Assembly (NCBI RefSeq): GCF_900104845.1 | Contig: NZ_FNSR01000002.1 | Location: 248,001 to 312,000 of the forward strand | From: Paraburkholderia caballeronis | Lineage (GTDB): Bacteria; Pseudomonadota; Gammaproteobacteria; Burkholderiales; Burkholderiaceae | DNA: 64,000 bases | Reading direction: 5' to 3' | Shown: one piece after another, positions 41,334 to 51,042 of the stretch | Layout of the letters: the number at the start of each line of letters is the position of its first letter | Numbering within the stretch: the stretch's first letter is position 1 | Made by a program: the position numbers and the translations under genes | The notes under the pieces: model-generated | Told to the model about the DNA's origin: nothing | The model's input: only the letters and a program-made list of their open reading frames with translations | The model's database searches: none

Positions 41334-43378
41334 CCGCCGTCGATCGCGCTGCCCGCCCCGCCGTTGCACACGCGAACGACTCGCGCACACGCGTGCCCGC
41401 CGCGCTCGTCGCGGCGCTGCTGGCCGTCGCGCTCATGGCGGCGCTCGGCCTGTCGGCGGTCAATCTCGCGGCCATCGCGCCGCGCGCGCTGTGGTGGCCG
41501 GCGCTCTTCTCGCCCGACCTGCACGACATCCGCCAGATCATCGTCCACGATAGCTGGCTGCCGCGCATCGTCACCGCGTGGCTGGCCGGCGCGACGCTCG
41601 GGCTCGCCGGCACGATCTTCCAGCAGGTGCTGCGCAATCCGCTCGCGGAGCCGATGACGCTCGGCGTATCGGCGGGCGCCCAGCTTGCGCTGACGCTCGC
41701 CGCGCTGTGGGCGCCCGCCACCCTCGGCGTCCTGCATCAGAGCGTCGCGCTCGCGGGCGCGCTGGTCGCGGCCGCCGCGGTGTTCGGCCTCGCATGGCGC
41801 AGCGGCCTCGCGCCGGTGACGGTCGCCATCGCGGGACTCGTCGTGACGCTCTGGTGCGGATCGATCGGCGTCGCGCTGCAACTCTTCCATGCCCCGTATC
41901 TGCGCGGACTGTTCATCTGGGGCGGCGGCTCGCTCGTCCAGCAGGACTGGAGCGACGTCGTATCGCTCGCGCCCCGGCTGGCCGTCGGCGGCCTGCTCGC
42001 GTGGCTGCTGCTGCGCCCGCTGACACTGCTCGGCCTCGACGACGCCAACGCCCGCAGCCTCGGCCTCGCGCTGCGCCGGATGCGAATCGCGGCGCTCGCG
42101 CTCGCCGTGATGCTGAGCGCCGCCGTGGTGAGCGCGGTCGGCGTGATCGGCTTCATCGGGCTCGCCGCGCCGACGCTCGCGCAACTCGCGGGCGCGCGCC
42201 GCGTCGCGCACCGTCTCGTGCTGGCGCCGCTGTGCGGCGCGCTGCTGTTGTGGCTGACGGACCAGGCCGTGCAGCCGCTCGCCAACGCGCTCGGTGAGCT
42301 GGTGCCGGCCGGCGCCGCAAGCGCGCTGTTCGGCGCGCCGCTGATGCTGTTCGTCCTTGCGCGCATGCGCTCCGTGCAGCGGCTCGACGCCGCCGCGCCG
42401 CTGGCGCAGCGTCTCCGGTCGAGCCGATCGATCAGGCGTCGTTTCGCGCTGATCGTGCTCGTGACCGCCGCCGCACTGGTGCTCGCGCTCGATCTTGGCC
42501 GCGGCGTGCACGGCTGGCAGTTCAGCAGTGTCGCCGATCTCTCGCGCATCGCGATCTGGCGGGTCCCGCGTGAAGTCGCTGCGTTCGCCGCCGGCATCAT
42601 GCTCGCGCTGGCCGGGACGCTGCTGCAACGACTCACCGGCAACCCGCTGGCGAGCCCCGAGGTGCTCGGCGTATCGGCGGGAGCCGCGCTCGGACTGATC
42701 GCGCTCGTGCTCTGCGCGGCCGACGCCGGCCACGGTGCGCGGCTCGCGGCCACGGCGGGCGGCGCGTTCGCGACATTGATCGCGATCCTCTGGTTCGCGC
42801 GGCGCTCCGGCTATCTGCCGCAACGCGTGCTGCTGGCCGGCATCGCGATCGGCGCGCTGTTCCAGGCGGTGGTCGCCGTGGTGATCGCCGGCGGCGGCGA
42901 GCGCGCGACGACGCTGCTCGCATGGCTCGCAGGATCGACCTATACGGTCACGCCCGCCGATGCGATAACCGCGCTCGTTCTGTGCCTGCTGATTGGCCTG
43001 CTCACGCCGTTCACCGGCCGGCTGCTGGAGATCCTGCCGCTCGGCGACGCCGAGGCGCGCGCGCTCGGCATGCGCTCGTCGCTCGCGCGCGGCGCGCTGC
43101 TGGCCCTCACCGCCTTGCTGACCGCCGCCGCGACGCTGATCGTCGGGCCGCTGTCGTTCATCGGCCTGACCGCCCCGCATTTCGCGCGGCTCGCCGGCGC
43201 GCGCCGTCCGCTCGAACAACTCGCGCTCGCCGCGCCGATCGGCGGACTCACGATCGTCGTCGCGGACTGGCTCGGACGCACGCTGCTATTGCCGCGCGAA
43301 TTGCCCGCCGGCCTCGTCGCGACGCTGCTCGGCGCGCCATGGCTCATGTGGCTGCTCGCGCGGCGACACGCCGCCTGA
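41330..43378 (+). CDS. fhuB: Double-length iron-siderophore permease (FhuB type)
   Basis: A 682-residue permease made of two homologous halves, each like one FecCD subunit. The repeat is plain: LPRIVTAWLAGATLGLAGTIFQQVLRNPLAEPMTLGVSAGAQLALT in the first half (about 75-125) and VPREVAAFAAGIMLALAGTLLQRLTGNPLASPEVLGVSAGAALGLI in the second (about 410-450). Each half has a GFIGL(A/T)AP coupling motif. This single-chain double permease is the hallmark of FhuB. It starts inside the fhuD stop (ATGA). About twenty membrane segments are expected. Confidence 0.95.
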   Translation: MTAVDRAARPAVAHANDSRTRVPAALVAALLAVALMAALGLSAVNLAAIAPRALWWPALFSPDLHDIRQIIVHDSWLPRIVTAWLAGATLGLAGTIFQQVLRNPLAEPMTLGVSAGAQLALTLAALWAPATLGVLHQSVALAGALVAAAAVFGLAWRSGLAPVTVAIAGLVVTLWCGSIGVALQLFHAPYLRGLFIWGGGSLVQQDWSDVVSLAPRLAVGGLLAWLLLRPLTLLGLDDANARSLGLALRRMRIAALALAVMLSAAVVSAVGVIGFIGLAAPTLAQLAGARRVAHRLVLAPLCGALLLWLTDQAVQPLANALGELVPAGAASALFGAPLMLFVLARMRSVQRLDAAAPLAQRLRSSRSIRRRFALIVLVTAAALVLALDLGRGVHGWQFSSVADLSRIAIWRVPREVAAFAAGIMLALAGTLLQRLTGNPLASPEVLGVSAGAALGLIALVLCAADAGHGARLAATAGGAFATLIAILWFARRSGYLPQRVLLAGIAIGALFQAVVAVVIAGGGERATTLLAWLAGSTYTVTPADAITALVLCLLIGLLTPFTGRLLEILPLGDAEARALGMRSSLARGALLALTALLTAAATLIVGPLSFIGLTAPHFARLAGARRPLEQLALAAPIGGLTIVVADWLGRTLLLPRELPAGLVATLLGAPWLMWLLARRHAA

Positions 43379-43419
43379 GTCCCCACCTGCAAATTCCTCG
43401 AAAAAAAACGGAGAAAACG

Positions 43420-45117
43420 ATGCTTGCGGAACTGTTCCGGCTGCTGCGCCGATTGTGGCCGATCTCGGCGCTCGCGACGCTGATGGGCACGGCGAGCGGC
43501 ATCGCCACGGCGGCGCTGCTCGCCGTGACGAATCGCGCGCTTCACGACGGCGCTGCGTCGCTGCCCGCCCTGCTCGCGAGTTTCGCCGGCCTCTGCGCGC
43601 TCGCGCTCGCGGGCGAAGTCATCTCCGACATCGGCAACAACCTCGTCGGCCAGCGCGTGATCGCGGCGCTGCGCAAGAACCTGTGCGCGAAGATCATCGC
43701 CGCGCCGATCAGCGAGATCGAACAGTTCCGCAGCCACCGGCTGATCGCCGCGCTCAACCAGGACATCGATACGATCAGCGCGTTCTCGTTCATGTTTTCG
43801 AGCCTCGCGATCGCGACCGCCACCGTCGCCGGCTGTCTCGGTTATCTGTTCGTGCTGTCGCCGCTGCTGTTCCTGATCGCGCTGGCCGCCCTCGCGCTCG
43901 GCTCCATCGCGCAGTCGCTCGCCCGGCGCGTCGGCATCCGCCGCTTCGGCGCCGCGCGCGAAGCCGAGGACCGGTTGCAGAAACACTATCGCGCGATGGT
44001 CGACGGCGCGAAGGAGTTGCGCATCAACCGCGAACGGCGCACGTTCGTGTACGGCAGCGAACTGTCCGGCACCATCGACGCGATCTTCCGGCTGCGGGTG
44101 CGCGCCGCCAACGTGTTCGTGACGGCCAACGCGTTCGGCTCGCTGCTGTTCTTCGTCGTGATTGGCCTGATGCTCGCGCTGCACGGCGGCGTGGCCGGCG
44201 CGGATCGCGCCGCGCTGACCGGATTCGTGCTCGTGCTGCTTTACATGAAAGGACCCATTCAGGAGATCGTCGGCGCGCTGCCTTCCATCGGACGCGCACA
44301 GGTCGCGTTCCGGCGCGTGGCAGAACTGTCCGCACGGTTCGCGAGCGGCGAGACGGCATTGCTCGACGCGCGCGCGGCGACGCCCGGGTATGGCGAACGG
44401 TTTTCCACCATCGCGCTGTCCGATGTCGCATACCGCTTTCCCGCGCCGCTCGACGACAGCCTCGTCGCCACGCAACCGGACGCCCGCGGCTTCGCACTGG
44501 GGCCGCTGTCGCTCACGGTTCAGCGCGGCGAAACGCTCTTCATCGTCGGAGAGAACGGCTGCGGCAAGACCACGCTGATCAAGCTACTGCTCGGCCTGTA
44601 CGAGCCCGAAACCGGCACGCTGCTGGTCGATGGCGCACCGGTTCGCGCCGACCAACGCGATGCTTACCGCCAGCTTTTTTCGGTCGTCTTCTCCGATTAC
44701 TATCTGTTCGACACGCTGCTGCCCGGCGACGACACGCTGCGCGCCGACGCGCAGCGCTATCTCGAACGCCTCGCGCTGGCCCACAAGGTATCGGTGCGCG
44801 ACGGCGCGTTCAGCACGACGGACCTGTCGACCGGGCAGCGCAAGCGGCTCGCGCTCGTGCATGCGTATCTGGAGAACCGGCCGGTGCTGGTGCTCGACGA
44901 ATGGGCCGCCGATCAGGACCCGACCTTCCGCCGGATCTTTTACGCCGAGATCCTGCCGGACCTGAAGCGGCAAGGTAAGACGCTGATCGTGATTTCTCAC
45001 GATGACCGTTATTTCGGGGCCGCCGACCGGTATGTCCGGATCGAGGACGGGCGCATCGTCGAGGAGGTGCGGCCGGGAGAGGCGGTCGAGGCGGCGGCTG
45101 CGTCGCGCGCGACGTGA
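43420..45117 (+). CDS. Cyclic-peptide/siderophore exporter ABC transporter (PvdE type)
   Basis: A 565-residue fused permease-ATPase. Six membrane segments fill about 15-300, with AKIIAAPISEIEQFRSHRLIAALNQDIDTI in the coupling region. The ATPase has Walker A VGENGCGKTT, the D-loop region VLVLDEWAADQDPTFRRIFY and FSDYYLFDTLL, which are specific to the PvdE/OrbE-like export family used for pyoverdine and ornibactin precursors. It starts 41 bases after fhuB with ACGGAGAAAACG upstream. No peptide synthetase, hydroxylase or MbtH gene is present within the window, so here the exporter stands with uptake genes only. Confidence 0.92.
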   Translation: MLAELFRLLRRLWPISALATLMGTASGIATAALLAVTNRALHDGAASLPALLASFAGLCALALAGEVISDIGNNLVGQRVIAALRKNLCAKIIAAPISEIEQFRSHRLIAALNQDIDTISAFSFMFSSLAIATATVAGCLGYLFVLSPLLFLIALAALALGSIAQSLARRVGIRRFGAAREAEDRLQKHYRAMVDGAKELRINRERRTFVYGSELSGTIDAIFRLRVRAANVFVTANAFGSLLFFVVIGLMLALHGGVAGADRAALTGFVLVLLYMKGPIQEIVGALPSIGRAQVAFRRVAELSARFASGETALLDARAATPGYGERFSTIALSDVAYRFPAPLDDSLVATQPDARGFALGPLSLTVQRGETLFIVGENGCGKTTLIKLLLGLYEPETGTLLVDGAPVRADQRDAYRQLFSVVFSDYYLFDTLLPGDDTLRADAQRYLERLALAHKVSVRDGAFSTTDLSTGQRKRLALVHAYLENRPVLVLDEWAADQDPTFRRIFYAEILPDLKRQGKTLIVISHDDRYFGAADRYVRIEDGRIVEEVRPGEAVEAAAASRAT

Positions 45118-45121
45118 GCCA

Positions 45122-45907
45122 TCAATTCATTTCGGCGGTTTCCTTCCGCATGGCCTGGGAAACAGCCGTTCTCAAATGAAAAAACGAACTGCTGTCGCGC
45201 AGTTCAAGCGAGCGCACGCTACCCAGTTGAGCCGTTACGTCAATGTCCGCGACGATGCGGGCCGGCCGGTTGGAGAATACGATGATCCGGTCGGCGAGAA
45301 AAACCGCTTCCTCCACGTCGTGAGTCACGAAGATGATCGTGCGCGACTCCTCGCTCTGAATACGCCGCAGTTCGAGTTGCAGCTGTTCGCGTCGTATCGC
45401 GTCAAGCGCGCCGAACGGCTCGTCCATCAGCAACACCTCCGACCCGGCCGCCAGCGTGCGCGCAATCGCCACCCGCTGACGCATGCCGCCCGACAGCCGG
45501 TTCGGGTAAACCTGCGCGAATTCGTGCAGGCCGACGAGCCGCAGATAATGATCGGTACGGCGACGCTTCTCGTCACGTCCGAGATCCAGCCGGTAGCGCA
45601 TCCCGAATGCGACGTTCTCCCCGACCGTCAGCCACGGAAACGACGAATAGGACTGAAACACCATCCCGCGTCGCTGGTCGGGTTTGCCGACGGCCTCGCC
45701 TTCGAGCCGGATCTCGCCCGCGCTCGGCGTATCGAGGCCGCCGGACATCCGCATCAAGGTCGTCTTGCCGCATCCGGACGGTCCCAGAAAAACGACGAAC
45801 TGGCCGCGCGGGATGGTCAGATCGAAGGGCGTTTCCACGACCGGCAACGCGCCGAAGGATTTCGTGACGCCGTCGAAAACGAGGTAGTCCGTGGTTCGGA
45901 TGTTCAT
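45122..45907 (-). CDS. Nitrate/sulfonate/taurine-type ABC transporter ATPase
   Basis: A 261-residue ATPase of the SsuB/TauB class. Walker A GPSGCGKTT, the Q-loop GMVFQSYSSFPWLTVGENVAFG, signature LSGGMRQRVAIARTL and Walker B LLMDEPFGALD are intact, followed by FVTHDVEEAVFLADRI. It pairs with the permease whose stop it overlaps by one base. The gene ends four bases from the convergent exporter gene, so the two transcripts meet almost end to end without a visible terminator. Confidence 0.93.
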   Translation of the reverse strand: MNIRTTDYLVFDGVTKSFGALPVVETPFDLTIPRGQFVVFLGPSGCGKTTLMRMSGGLDTPSAGEIRLEGEAVGKPDQRRGMVFQSYSSFPWLTVGENVAFGMRYRLDLGRDEKRRRTDHYLRLVGLHEFAQVYPNRLSGGMRQRVAIARTLAAGSEVLLMDEPFGALDAIRREQLQLELRRIQSEESRTIIFVTHDVEEAVFLADRIIVFSNRPARIVADIDVTAQLGSVRSLELRDSSSFFHLRTAVSQAMRKETAEMN

Positions 45908-46710
45908 CAGTTCACCGGTTTCAGATAACGGAACAGGCGGCGATGCAATGCGCGGATCAACTGGTCGCTGACGAGGCCGATGAGCCCGATCACGAATACG
46001 CCCGCCATGACCTGATCGGTCTGCATGTAACGGCGCGCATTCCAGATCACGTACCCGAGCCCGCTATCGGATGCGACGATTTCCGCCACGATCAGATAGG
46101 TCCAGCACCAGCCCAGCGTAATGCGCAGGTTGTCGACGAGGTTCGGCAGCATCGCGCGCCACGAGATGTCGACGAGAATCTGGAACGGCCGGGCGCCGAG
46201 CGTGCGCGCGATCTCGACGTACTCGCCGGGCACGCGGTTCGCGTCGTCCACGACCAGCAGCACGAGCTGAAAAAAAGTCCCGAGCCACAGCAGGAATATC
46301 TTGGTTTCCTCGCCGATGCCGAACCAGATGATGCTGATCGGCACCAAGGCAGGCGTCGGCAGATAACGAACGAAATCCACGATGGGTTCGAGCGCGGCGT
46401 TCACGGGCCGGTAACTGCTCATCAGCAAACCGATCGGGATGGCCATCGCCGCCGACAGCGCAAAAGCGACCAGAATCCGGCCGAGCGACACGAGCGCGTT
46501 GCCGACGATCTGCCCTTCCCGCGTCATCGTCCAGAGACTCCGGCCGATATCGATCGGCGACGGCAGAAACGTCGGATCGACGAAGCCCCTCCACGACACG
46601 ATCTGCCATGCCGCCAGAACCGCGAAACTCGCGCCCAGGCCGACGAGTACGCTGGCCCGCCGGCTTATGCTGCCCCTGAACGCGAATGCGTCGATGAACG
46701 GCTTGTTCAC
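45907..46710 (-). CDS. Nitrate/sulfonate/taurine-type ABC transporter permease
   Basis: A 267-residue permease of the SsuC/TauC class with about six membrane segments. The EAA-type coupling motif appears as VEIARTLGARPFQILVDISWRAMLPNLVDNLRI. The protein starts at a GTG (46710) that overlaps the binding-protein stop (GTGA), so translation is coupled. FLPSPIDIGRSLW near residue 50 is typical of the family. It forms the membrane channel for the adjacent ATPase and binding protein. Confidence 0.92.
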   Translation of the reverse strand: MNKPFIDAFAFRGSISRRASVLVGLGASFAVLAAWQIVSWRGFVDPTFLPSPIDIGRSLWTMTREGQIVGNALVSLGRILVAFALSAAMAIPIGLLMSSYRPVNAALEPIVDFVRYLPTPALVPISIIWFGIGEETKIFLLWLGTFFQLVLLVVDDANRVPGEYVEIARTLGARPFQILVDISWRAMLPNLVDNLRITLGWCWTYLIVAEIVASDSGLGYVIWNARRYMQTDQVMAGVFVIGLIGLVSDQLIRALHRRLFRYLKPVN

Positions 46711-47717
46711 TTGAGATCGGCGTCGTGGATGGATTGCAGCACCGAGTTGTCGAACGATCCGGCCGCCGACAGGGTCTGGTCCGACGCGCCGTTGGCAAGA
46801 TTCATCTTCATCAGCGTATCGAACGTGGAGTAAATCGAGCCGGGTCGAGCCGCGCTGCCAAAATACCGCTTCGCGGTATCGAGCGAGGTGTAGGCAAGAC
46901 TTCCGTCGATGCTCGCCTTGAACGCCTCGTCGGTCTGGCTGAAATGGGGGGCGGCGAGATGGATGAACGCGTCCGGCTTCGCGTTGTAGTACGCGATCGC
47001 CTTGTAGACGCCAATCAGGAAACCGCGGTACGCCTGCGGATTCGCCTTGAGTCGGGTCTGGTTGACGATGATCGCGTCCACGATCGTCCCCGGATAACTG
47101 GCCGACGAAACGAGGATGTGCGCTCCGCGCTTCTTGCCCAGCTCGACGGCCTTGTTCATGAACGGCTGGAACGTCCCTATCGCGGCGACGCCCGGGTCGG
47201 AGAACACCGAAAGCGCATCGGAGCCCGCGGTCTGCTTGATCTTCAGGTCCTTGTAGCCGATCCCCGCCTTGCTCAGTTCCAGTTGCAGCAGCAGATAGGC
47301 GGGAATGTCCGTCTCCATCGCCACGGTCTTGCCCTTGAGGTCGGCGACCGTCTTGATCGAGCCGTCCGCCACGACACCGTCGCCGCCATTCGACTCATCG
47401 ATGGTTCCGATCATCACGCCGGGTGTCGACGGACGACGCGGGCGCCGTTGATAGTCGTCAACGGTGCGCATGTCCACCTCGACGTCGCCGTTCGCGATGC
47501 CGGCCAGCGCATCGGCCTGCTCGTCGTCGAACTTGACCGATACGTTGAGCCCGAGCTGTTTGAAATAACCCAGATCGTTGGCGACGAACACTGGCGCGAA
47601 CCCGGACCAGTTATTGCAGATCACCCGGATCGTCTGGTCCTGCGCATACGCATGTTGTGCGGCAAAGGAGCTGGCGAGCAACAGCGTGCACGCGAGAGGC
47701 TTGAAATGGATCTTCAC
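46707..47717 (-). CDS. ABC transporter substrate-binding protein (SsuA/NMT1-like)
   Basis: A 336-residue periplasmic protein. I chose the GTG at 47717 because GGGAG lies 8 bases upstream and the product then starts with a clean signal peptide (KIHFKPLACTLLLASSFAAQHAYA). The alternative ATG at 47747 lacks a ribosome site and adds a hydrophilic head. Family traits are IRVICNNWSGFAPVFVANDLGYFKQLGLNVSVKF at the mature start and VADLKGKTVAMETDIPAYLLLQ. Such NMT1/SsuA-type proteins bind sulfonates, nitrate, pyrimidine precursors or amines. Next to an amidohydrolase, a nitrogen heterocycle is a reasonable guess for the ligand. Confidence 0.88.
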   Translation of the reverse strand: MKIHFKPLACTLLLASSFAAQHAYAQDQTIRVICNNWSGFAPVFVANDLGYFKQLGLNVSVKFDDEQADALAGIANGDVEVDMRTVDDYQRRPRRPSTPGVMIGTIDESNGGDGVVADGSIKTVADLKGKTVAMETDIPAYLLLQLELSKAGIGYKDLKIKQTAGSDALSVFSDPGVAAIGTFQPFMNKAVELGKKRGAHILVSSASYPGTIVDAIIVNQTRLKANPQAYRGFLIGVYKAIAYYNAKPDAFIHLAAPHFSQTDEAFKASIDGSLAYTSLDTAKRYFGSAARPGSIYSTFDTLMKMNLANGASDQTLSAAGSFDNSVLQSIHDADLK

Positions 47718-47773
47718 GGATTTCACTCCCAATTGATTGACAACCATAACGTCATGAAAAACGACCGAAAACG

Positions 47774-49363
47774 TCAGGGACGAGCCGGCTTCGCATCGCC
47801 GATCCAGCGATTCATGCCGACGTCGACATCGAGCGCCCGCCGATACATCTCGCGGTAGTAGGGCATCCACACGGACGCATCGCGCATCAGCGCATCGCGC
47901 TGCGCGGCATGGGCGGCCACTATTTCGCGCGCTTCCTGCCGCAGCGCGCGTTCGTCAATCGTCAGGAGACGGCCCTGCTCCGCCACGACGCGGCCGGCAA
48001 CCATCGTCATCACGACAGCGCGGCTTGCATCGGTGTAGACGAGCTGCCTCGCGAGGTCGTTCAGCGGCGTGAACGGCAACGTGTCGAGGTCGAGCATGAT
48101 GAGGTCTGCCTGAAAATCCGCGGCGATGCGTCCGACGCGATCCGCCTGGCGCATCGCCTGGGCGCCGCCCGCATACATGCAGCCGAGAATCTCGCGGGCC
48201 ACCGGCCAGCGGTCCGGGTCCGGGTCGCCGATCGTATGGACGAGGGCCGCGGTCTTCATCACCGACCACATGTTGACCGCGTCGTCGGCAATGATCTCGT
48301 CGGAGCCGAGCGCGATCGGAACGCCCGCGTCCATCAGCCGCCGAAACGGCATGACGCCGCTGCCGAGCCGCAGATTGCTGATCGGGTTGTGAATGACCTG
48401 GGCGCCGGCGTTCGCGAGCCGCGCGATGTCGTCGTCGTCGATCCAGACCGCGTGGATGACGTTCATGCGCGCCGACAGCAACCCGCATTCGTCGACATGG
48501 CGGATCAGCGATCGGCCGTTCAGGCACACCTCGCCGAACACGCGTTGCAGGCGCGTCTCCAGCATATGGATGTAGAGCGGCAAGTCGTGCGCCCGGCTGA
48601 TGTCGTCGAGGGCGGACAGATATTCGACGCTGACCCGCTGAGGCGCGGAGCACGAGACCGCTGCACGCAGCCGGCCGTCCGCGCTGCCGTGCCACGTGTC
48701 GATCAGGTAGGCGTAGTGACGCAGCAGTTCCTCTGCGGGCATGGGCGCAGGGGCCGTGAGCCTGGCCTTCAACGATGCGGGGACGAGTTCGCCGAGAAAC
48801 GGCAACTTCGCTATCTCCGGCAATTCGGGTTGATCCAGCGCGACCGTCGCGCGCATGCCGATGTCCCCGTATGCGCTCATGACCGCGTCTATCTCCGCCC
48901 GGCTCGGTGCAGGCAGAAAAAAGGCGTCGTCCTGTACCGACGTAATGCCGACCTTCAGCATTTCGGCCGCGCCGAGCTGGGTGCGCACGTATGCCGTGCG
49001 TGCGGAGACCGCTGCCTCCGGCGTACCCGGCACTTCATAGAGCATGAAGAGTTCGAGCGGAAGGCTATCCAGCGCGCCTTTCAGGAAATTGGTCGGAGAA
49101 TGGAAATGCGCATTGATCAGGCCGGGCATGACCAGATGGCCCGCGCCGTCGATCACCTTGCACGGTCCGTCTGTTCCGGCGGACGCGCCCGGCCCCACCG
49201 CGCGGATCGTGTCGCCCTCGATCACGACGTCCGCCTCGGGCCATTCCGGGCAGGCCGGATCCATCGTGAGAATGCGGGCGTTCCTGATGACGGTACGGGA
49301 CACTGCACCGTCGTTTGCCCTGGCCGAACTGGTAGGCGCCGGCCCAACAGAGTAGTCGCTCAT
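47774..49363 (-). CDS. Amidohydrolase family (ATZ/TRZ-type deaminase/hydrolase)
   Basis: A 529-residue metal-dependent amidohydrolase. The HxH metal motif is in PGLINAHFHSPTNFLKGA, the barrel includes the His of DLPLYIHMLETRLQ, the later His in MNVIHAVWIDDDDIARLA and the Asp in VPIALGSDEIIADDAVNMW. This is the subgroup of cytosine/guanine deaminases and chloro-triazine hydrolases (ATZ/TRZ). It is longer than most members (about 450-480), with an extra C-terminal tail of helices. It heads the transporter operon, so it likely hydrolyses the imported compound. A good promoter lies at 49444-49472, and AAAGG precedes the ATG. Confidence 0.9.
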   Translation of the reverse strand: MSDYSVGPAPTSSARANDGAVSRTVIRNARILTMDPACPEWPEADVVIEGDTIRAVGPGASAGTDGPCKVIDGAGHLVMPGLINAHFHSPTNFLKGALDSLPLELFMLYEVPGTPEAAVSARTAYVRTQLGAAEMLKVGITSVQDDAFFLPAPSRAEIDAVMSAYGDIGMRATVALDQPELPEIAKLPFLGELVPASLKARLTAPAPMPAEELLRHYAYLIDTWHGSADGRLRAAVSCSAPQRVSVEYLSALDDISRAHDLPLYIHMLETRLQRVFGEVCLNGRSLIRHVDECGLLSARMNVIHAVWIDDDDIARLANAGAQVIHNPISNLRLGSGVMPFRRLMDAGVPIALGSDEIIADDAVNMWSVMKTAALVHTIGDPDPDRWPVAREILGCMYAGGAQAMRQADRVGRIAADFQADLIMLDLDTLPFTPLNDLARQLVYTDASRAVVMTMVAGRVVAEQGRLLTIDERALRQEAREIVAAHAAQRDALMRDASVWMPYYREMYRRALDVDVGMNRWIGDAKPARP

Positions 49364-49443
49364 AGCGATAACCTTTTGCTGGACGGGCACGCCAACCCAA
49401 TGTCCTCCACCGACCGGGAGGAGCGCTGAAATCTATGGACTGC

Positions 49444-49472
49444 AAGTTAAGGCAAACGATTTTTTTCGTCAA
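49444..49472 (-). promoter_or_regulatory. Predicted promoter of amidohydrolase/ABC operon
   Basis: On the minus strand TTGACG (49472-49467) and TAACTT (49449-49444) are 17 bases apart, in an AT-rich stretch that contrasts with its surroundings. The amidohydrolase start at 49363 follows after about 70 bases. Confidence 0.65.
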
Positions 49473-49547
49473 CACGTAAAATTCGCGCCATCGCGAGACG
49501 CCTGAAAACGGATACGCCGCGAATGCGCCAGCGTATCCACGGCCGAC

Positions 49548-50213
49548 TCAATCTTCAGGCACCCACGTTTGCGTCCCCGGCAGATCGGAATGAAACCCGT
49601 CGATCACCACGATATCGACCGGCTTCGGCGTGTTGTCGCCCTGCCCCTGGATCTTCACGATGTCCTGCGGACACGCTGAAAACGCAACGAAGCAGTCCAT
49701 CTCCGCGCGCAGCGTGATGTATTCGCCCGGCTTCGTGACCGTCGGCAACGTATGCAGCGTGATGCCGTCGGGCTGCACGCGAATGTTCATGAAGATGTTG
49801 AACGACGCGAGATTCGCGCGCGGCGGCGTCACGCCCAGCTCGAACATGCCTTCGAACATGTTGTCGCAACAGTTGCGGTGATAACCGCGCACGCCGAGCA
49901 GTTCGTAACGCTTGCGGTCGCACGCGGCCATGAACGTGTCGTGCACGCCCGGCGTCGTGTCCTCCACGACGGTGAGGATCGGATGCCGCTGGTTCGTGAC
50001 GAAGCTGTCGCCGGTCAGCGGATTGAGCCGCTGGTTCCAGACGCGCGTCGTCTCCATGCACATGTATTCGGACAGGTCGTACGCATTCCAGGCCCAGCAG
50101 TCGACCACCTGCGTGCCGTGCGTGTTGACCACGCGCACGGCCTGCCCGGCGGCGAGGCGAACGGCCTTGCCATGACCGGCCGGCACAGTGATCGAAGGAG
50201 ATGAAGAAGTCAT
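49548..50213 (-). CDS. DUF1989 (urea-carboxylase-associated / CgdA-B-like) protein, copy C
   Basis: A 221-residue DUF1989 protein with the complete set of family residues: [22 protein letters not shown] (30-57), [17 protein letters not shown] with His91, Asp92 and Cys98, and [12 protein letters not shown] with His112 and Cys115. A pair of DUF1989 proteins (CgdAB) was shown to be carboxyguanidine deiminase, acting between guanidine carboxylase and allophanate hydrolase. Neither of those enzymes is in this window, so the substrate may differ. Its start overlaps the ATPase stop by four bases, making it the last gene of the ABC transporter operon. Confidence 0.88.
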   Translation of the reverse strand: MTSSSPSITVPAGHGKAVRLAAGQAVRVVNTHGTQVVDCWAWNAYDLSEYMCMETTRVWNQRLNPLTGDSFVTNQRHPILTVVEDTTPGVHDTFMAACDRKRYELLGVRGYHRNCCDNMFEGMFELGVTPPRANLASFNIFMNIRVQPDGITLHTLPTVTKPGEYITLRAEMDCFVAFSACPQDIVKIQGQGDNTPKPVDIVVIDGFHSDLPGTQTWVPED

Positions 50214-51037
50214 GAGCGTGAGTCTTCCGGAGTGAAACGGTGAAGGAACTGGCGCAGACGCGCCGATGAAGGATGATCGATGACCTGCGCGGGCGGCCCC
50301 ATTTCGACGATCTTGCCGCCGTCCATGAACACCACGCGGTCGGCCACCTCGCGCGCGAAGCGGACCTCGTGCGTCACGACGATCATCGTCGTCCGCGCCG
50401 CCGCCAGGCCGCGCATGACCGCGAGCACTTCGCCGACGAGTTCGGGATCGAGCGCGCTCGTCGGCTCGTCGAAGAGGATCACTTCCGGCGCCATCGCGAG
50501 CGTGCGCGCAATGCCCACGCGCTGCTGCTGGCCGCCGGACAGGTTCGCGGGCATCGCGGCGTGCTTGCCGGACAGCCCGACCTTGCGCAGCGCCTCGACG
50601 GCGATGTCGCTCGCTTCCAGGCGGGACATGCGTTTAACGGAAAGCAGGCCTTCCATCACGTTTTCCAGCGCGGTCATATGCGGCCACAGATTGAAGCTCT
50701 GGAACACCATGCCGATGCGGCTGCGCTGCGCGCGAATCTCCCGCTCCGGACGCGGCACGGACACGCCGCCGCGAGCAGCGTTGCGCATGCCGACGCGTTC
50801 GTCACCGATCCAGACTTCCCCCGCGTCGGGCGGCGCAAGCCAGTTCAGGCAGCGCAGCAGCGTCGATTTGCCGGACCCCGACGGTCCGAGCAGGCAGACC
50901 AATTCGCCGCGCGCGACGTCGAAGCTCACGCCGTCGAGCACGCGCTGCGCGCCGAACGACTTGACGATGCCGCGCGCGCTGATCGCACAGGATGCGGCGG
51001 ATGCAGGAGTTTCGTTCCGGTTCATCATGACTCTCAT
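50210..51037 (-). CDS. Polar amino-acid-type ABC transporter ATPase
   Basis: A 275-residue ATPase of the GlnQ/HisP class with Walker [11 protein letters not shown]-loop [23 protein letters not shown], signature [17 protein letters not shown] and Walker [16 protein letters not shown]. It starts [12 protein letters not shown] chose ATG 51037, just after the second permease ends, though ATG 51028 and 51025 are also possible. It powers the two permeases before it and is coupled by overlap to the DUF1989 gene after it. Confidence 0.93.
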   Translation of the reverse strand: MRVMMNRNETPASAASCAISARGIVKSFGAQRVLDGVSFDVARGELVCLLGPSGSGKSTLLRCLNWLAPPDAGEVWIGDERVGMRNAARGGVSVPRPEREIRAQRSRIGMVFQSFNLWPHMTALENVMEGLLSVKRMSRLEASDIAVEALRKVGLSGKHAAMPANLSGGQQQRVGIARTLAMAPEVILFDEPTSALDPELVGEVLAVMRGLAAARTTMIVVTHEVRFAREVADRVVFMDGGKIVEMGPPAQVIDHPSSARLRQFLHRFTPEDSRS

Positions 51038-51042
51038 CGTGC

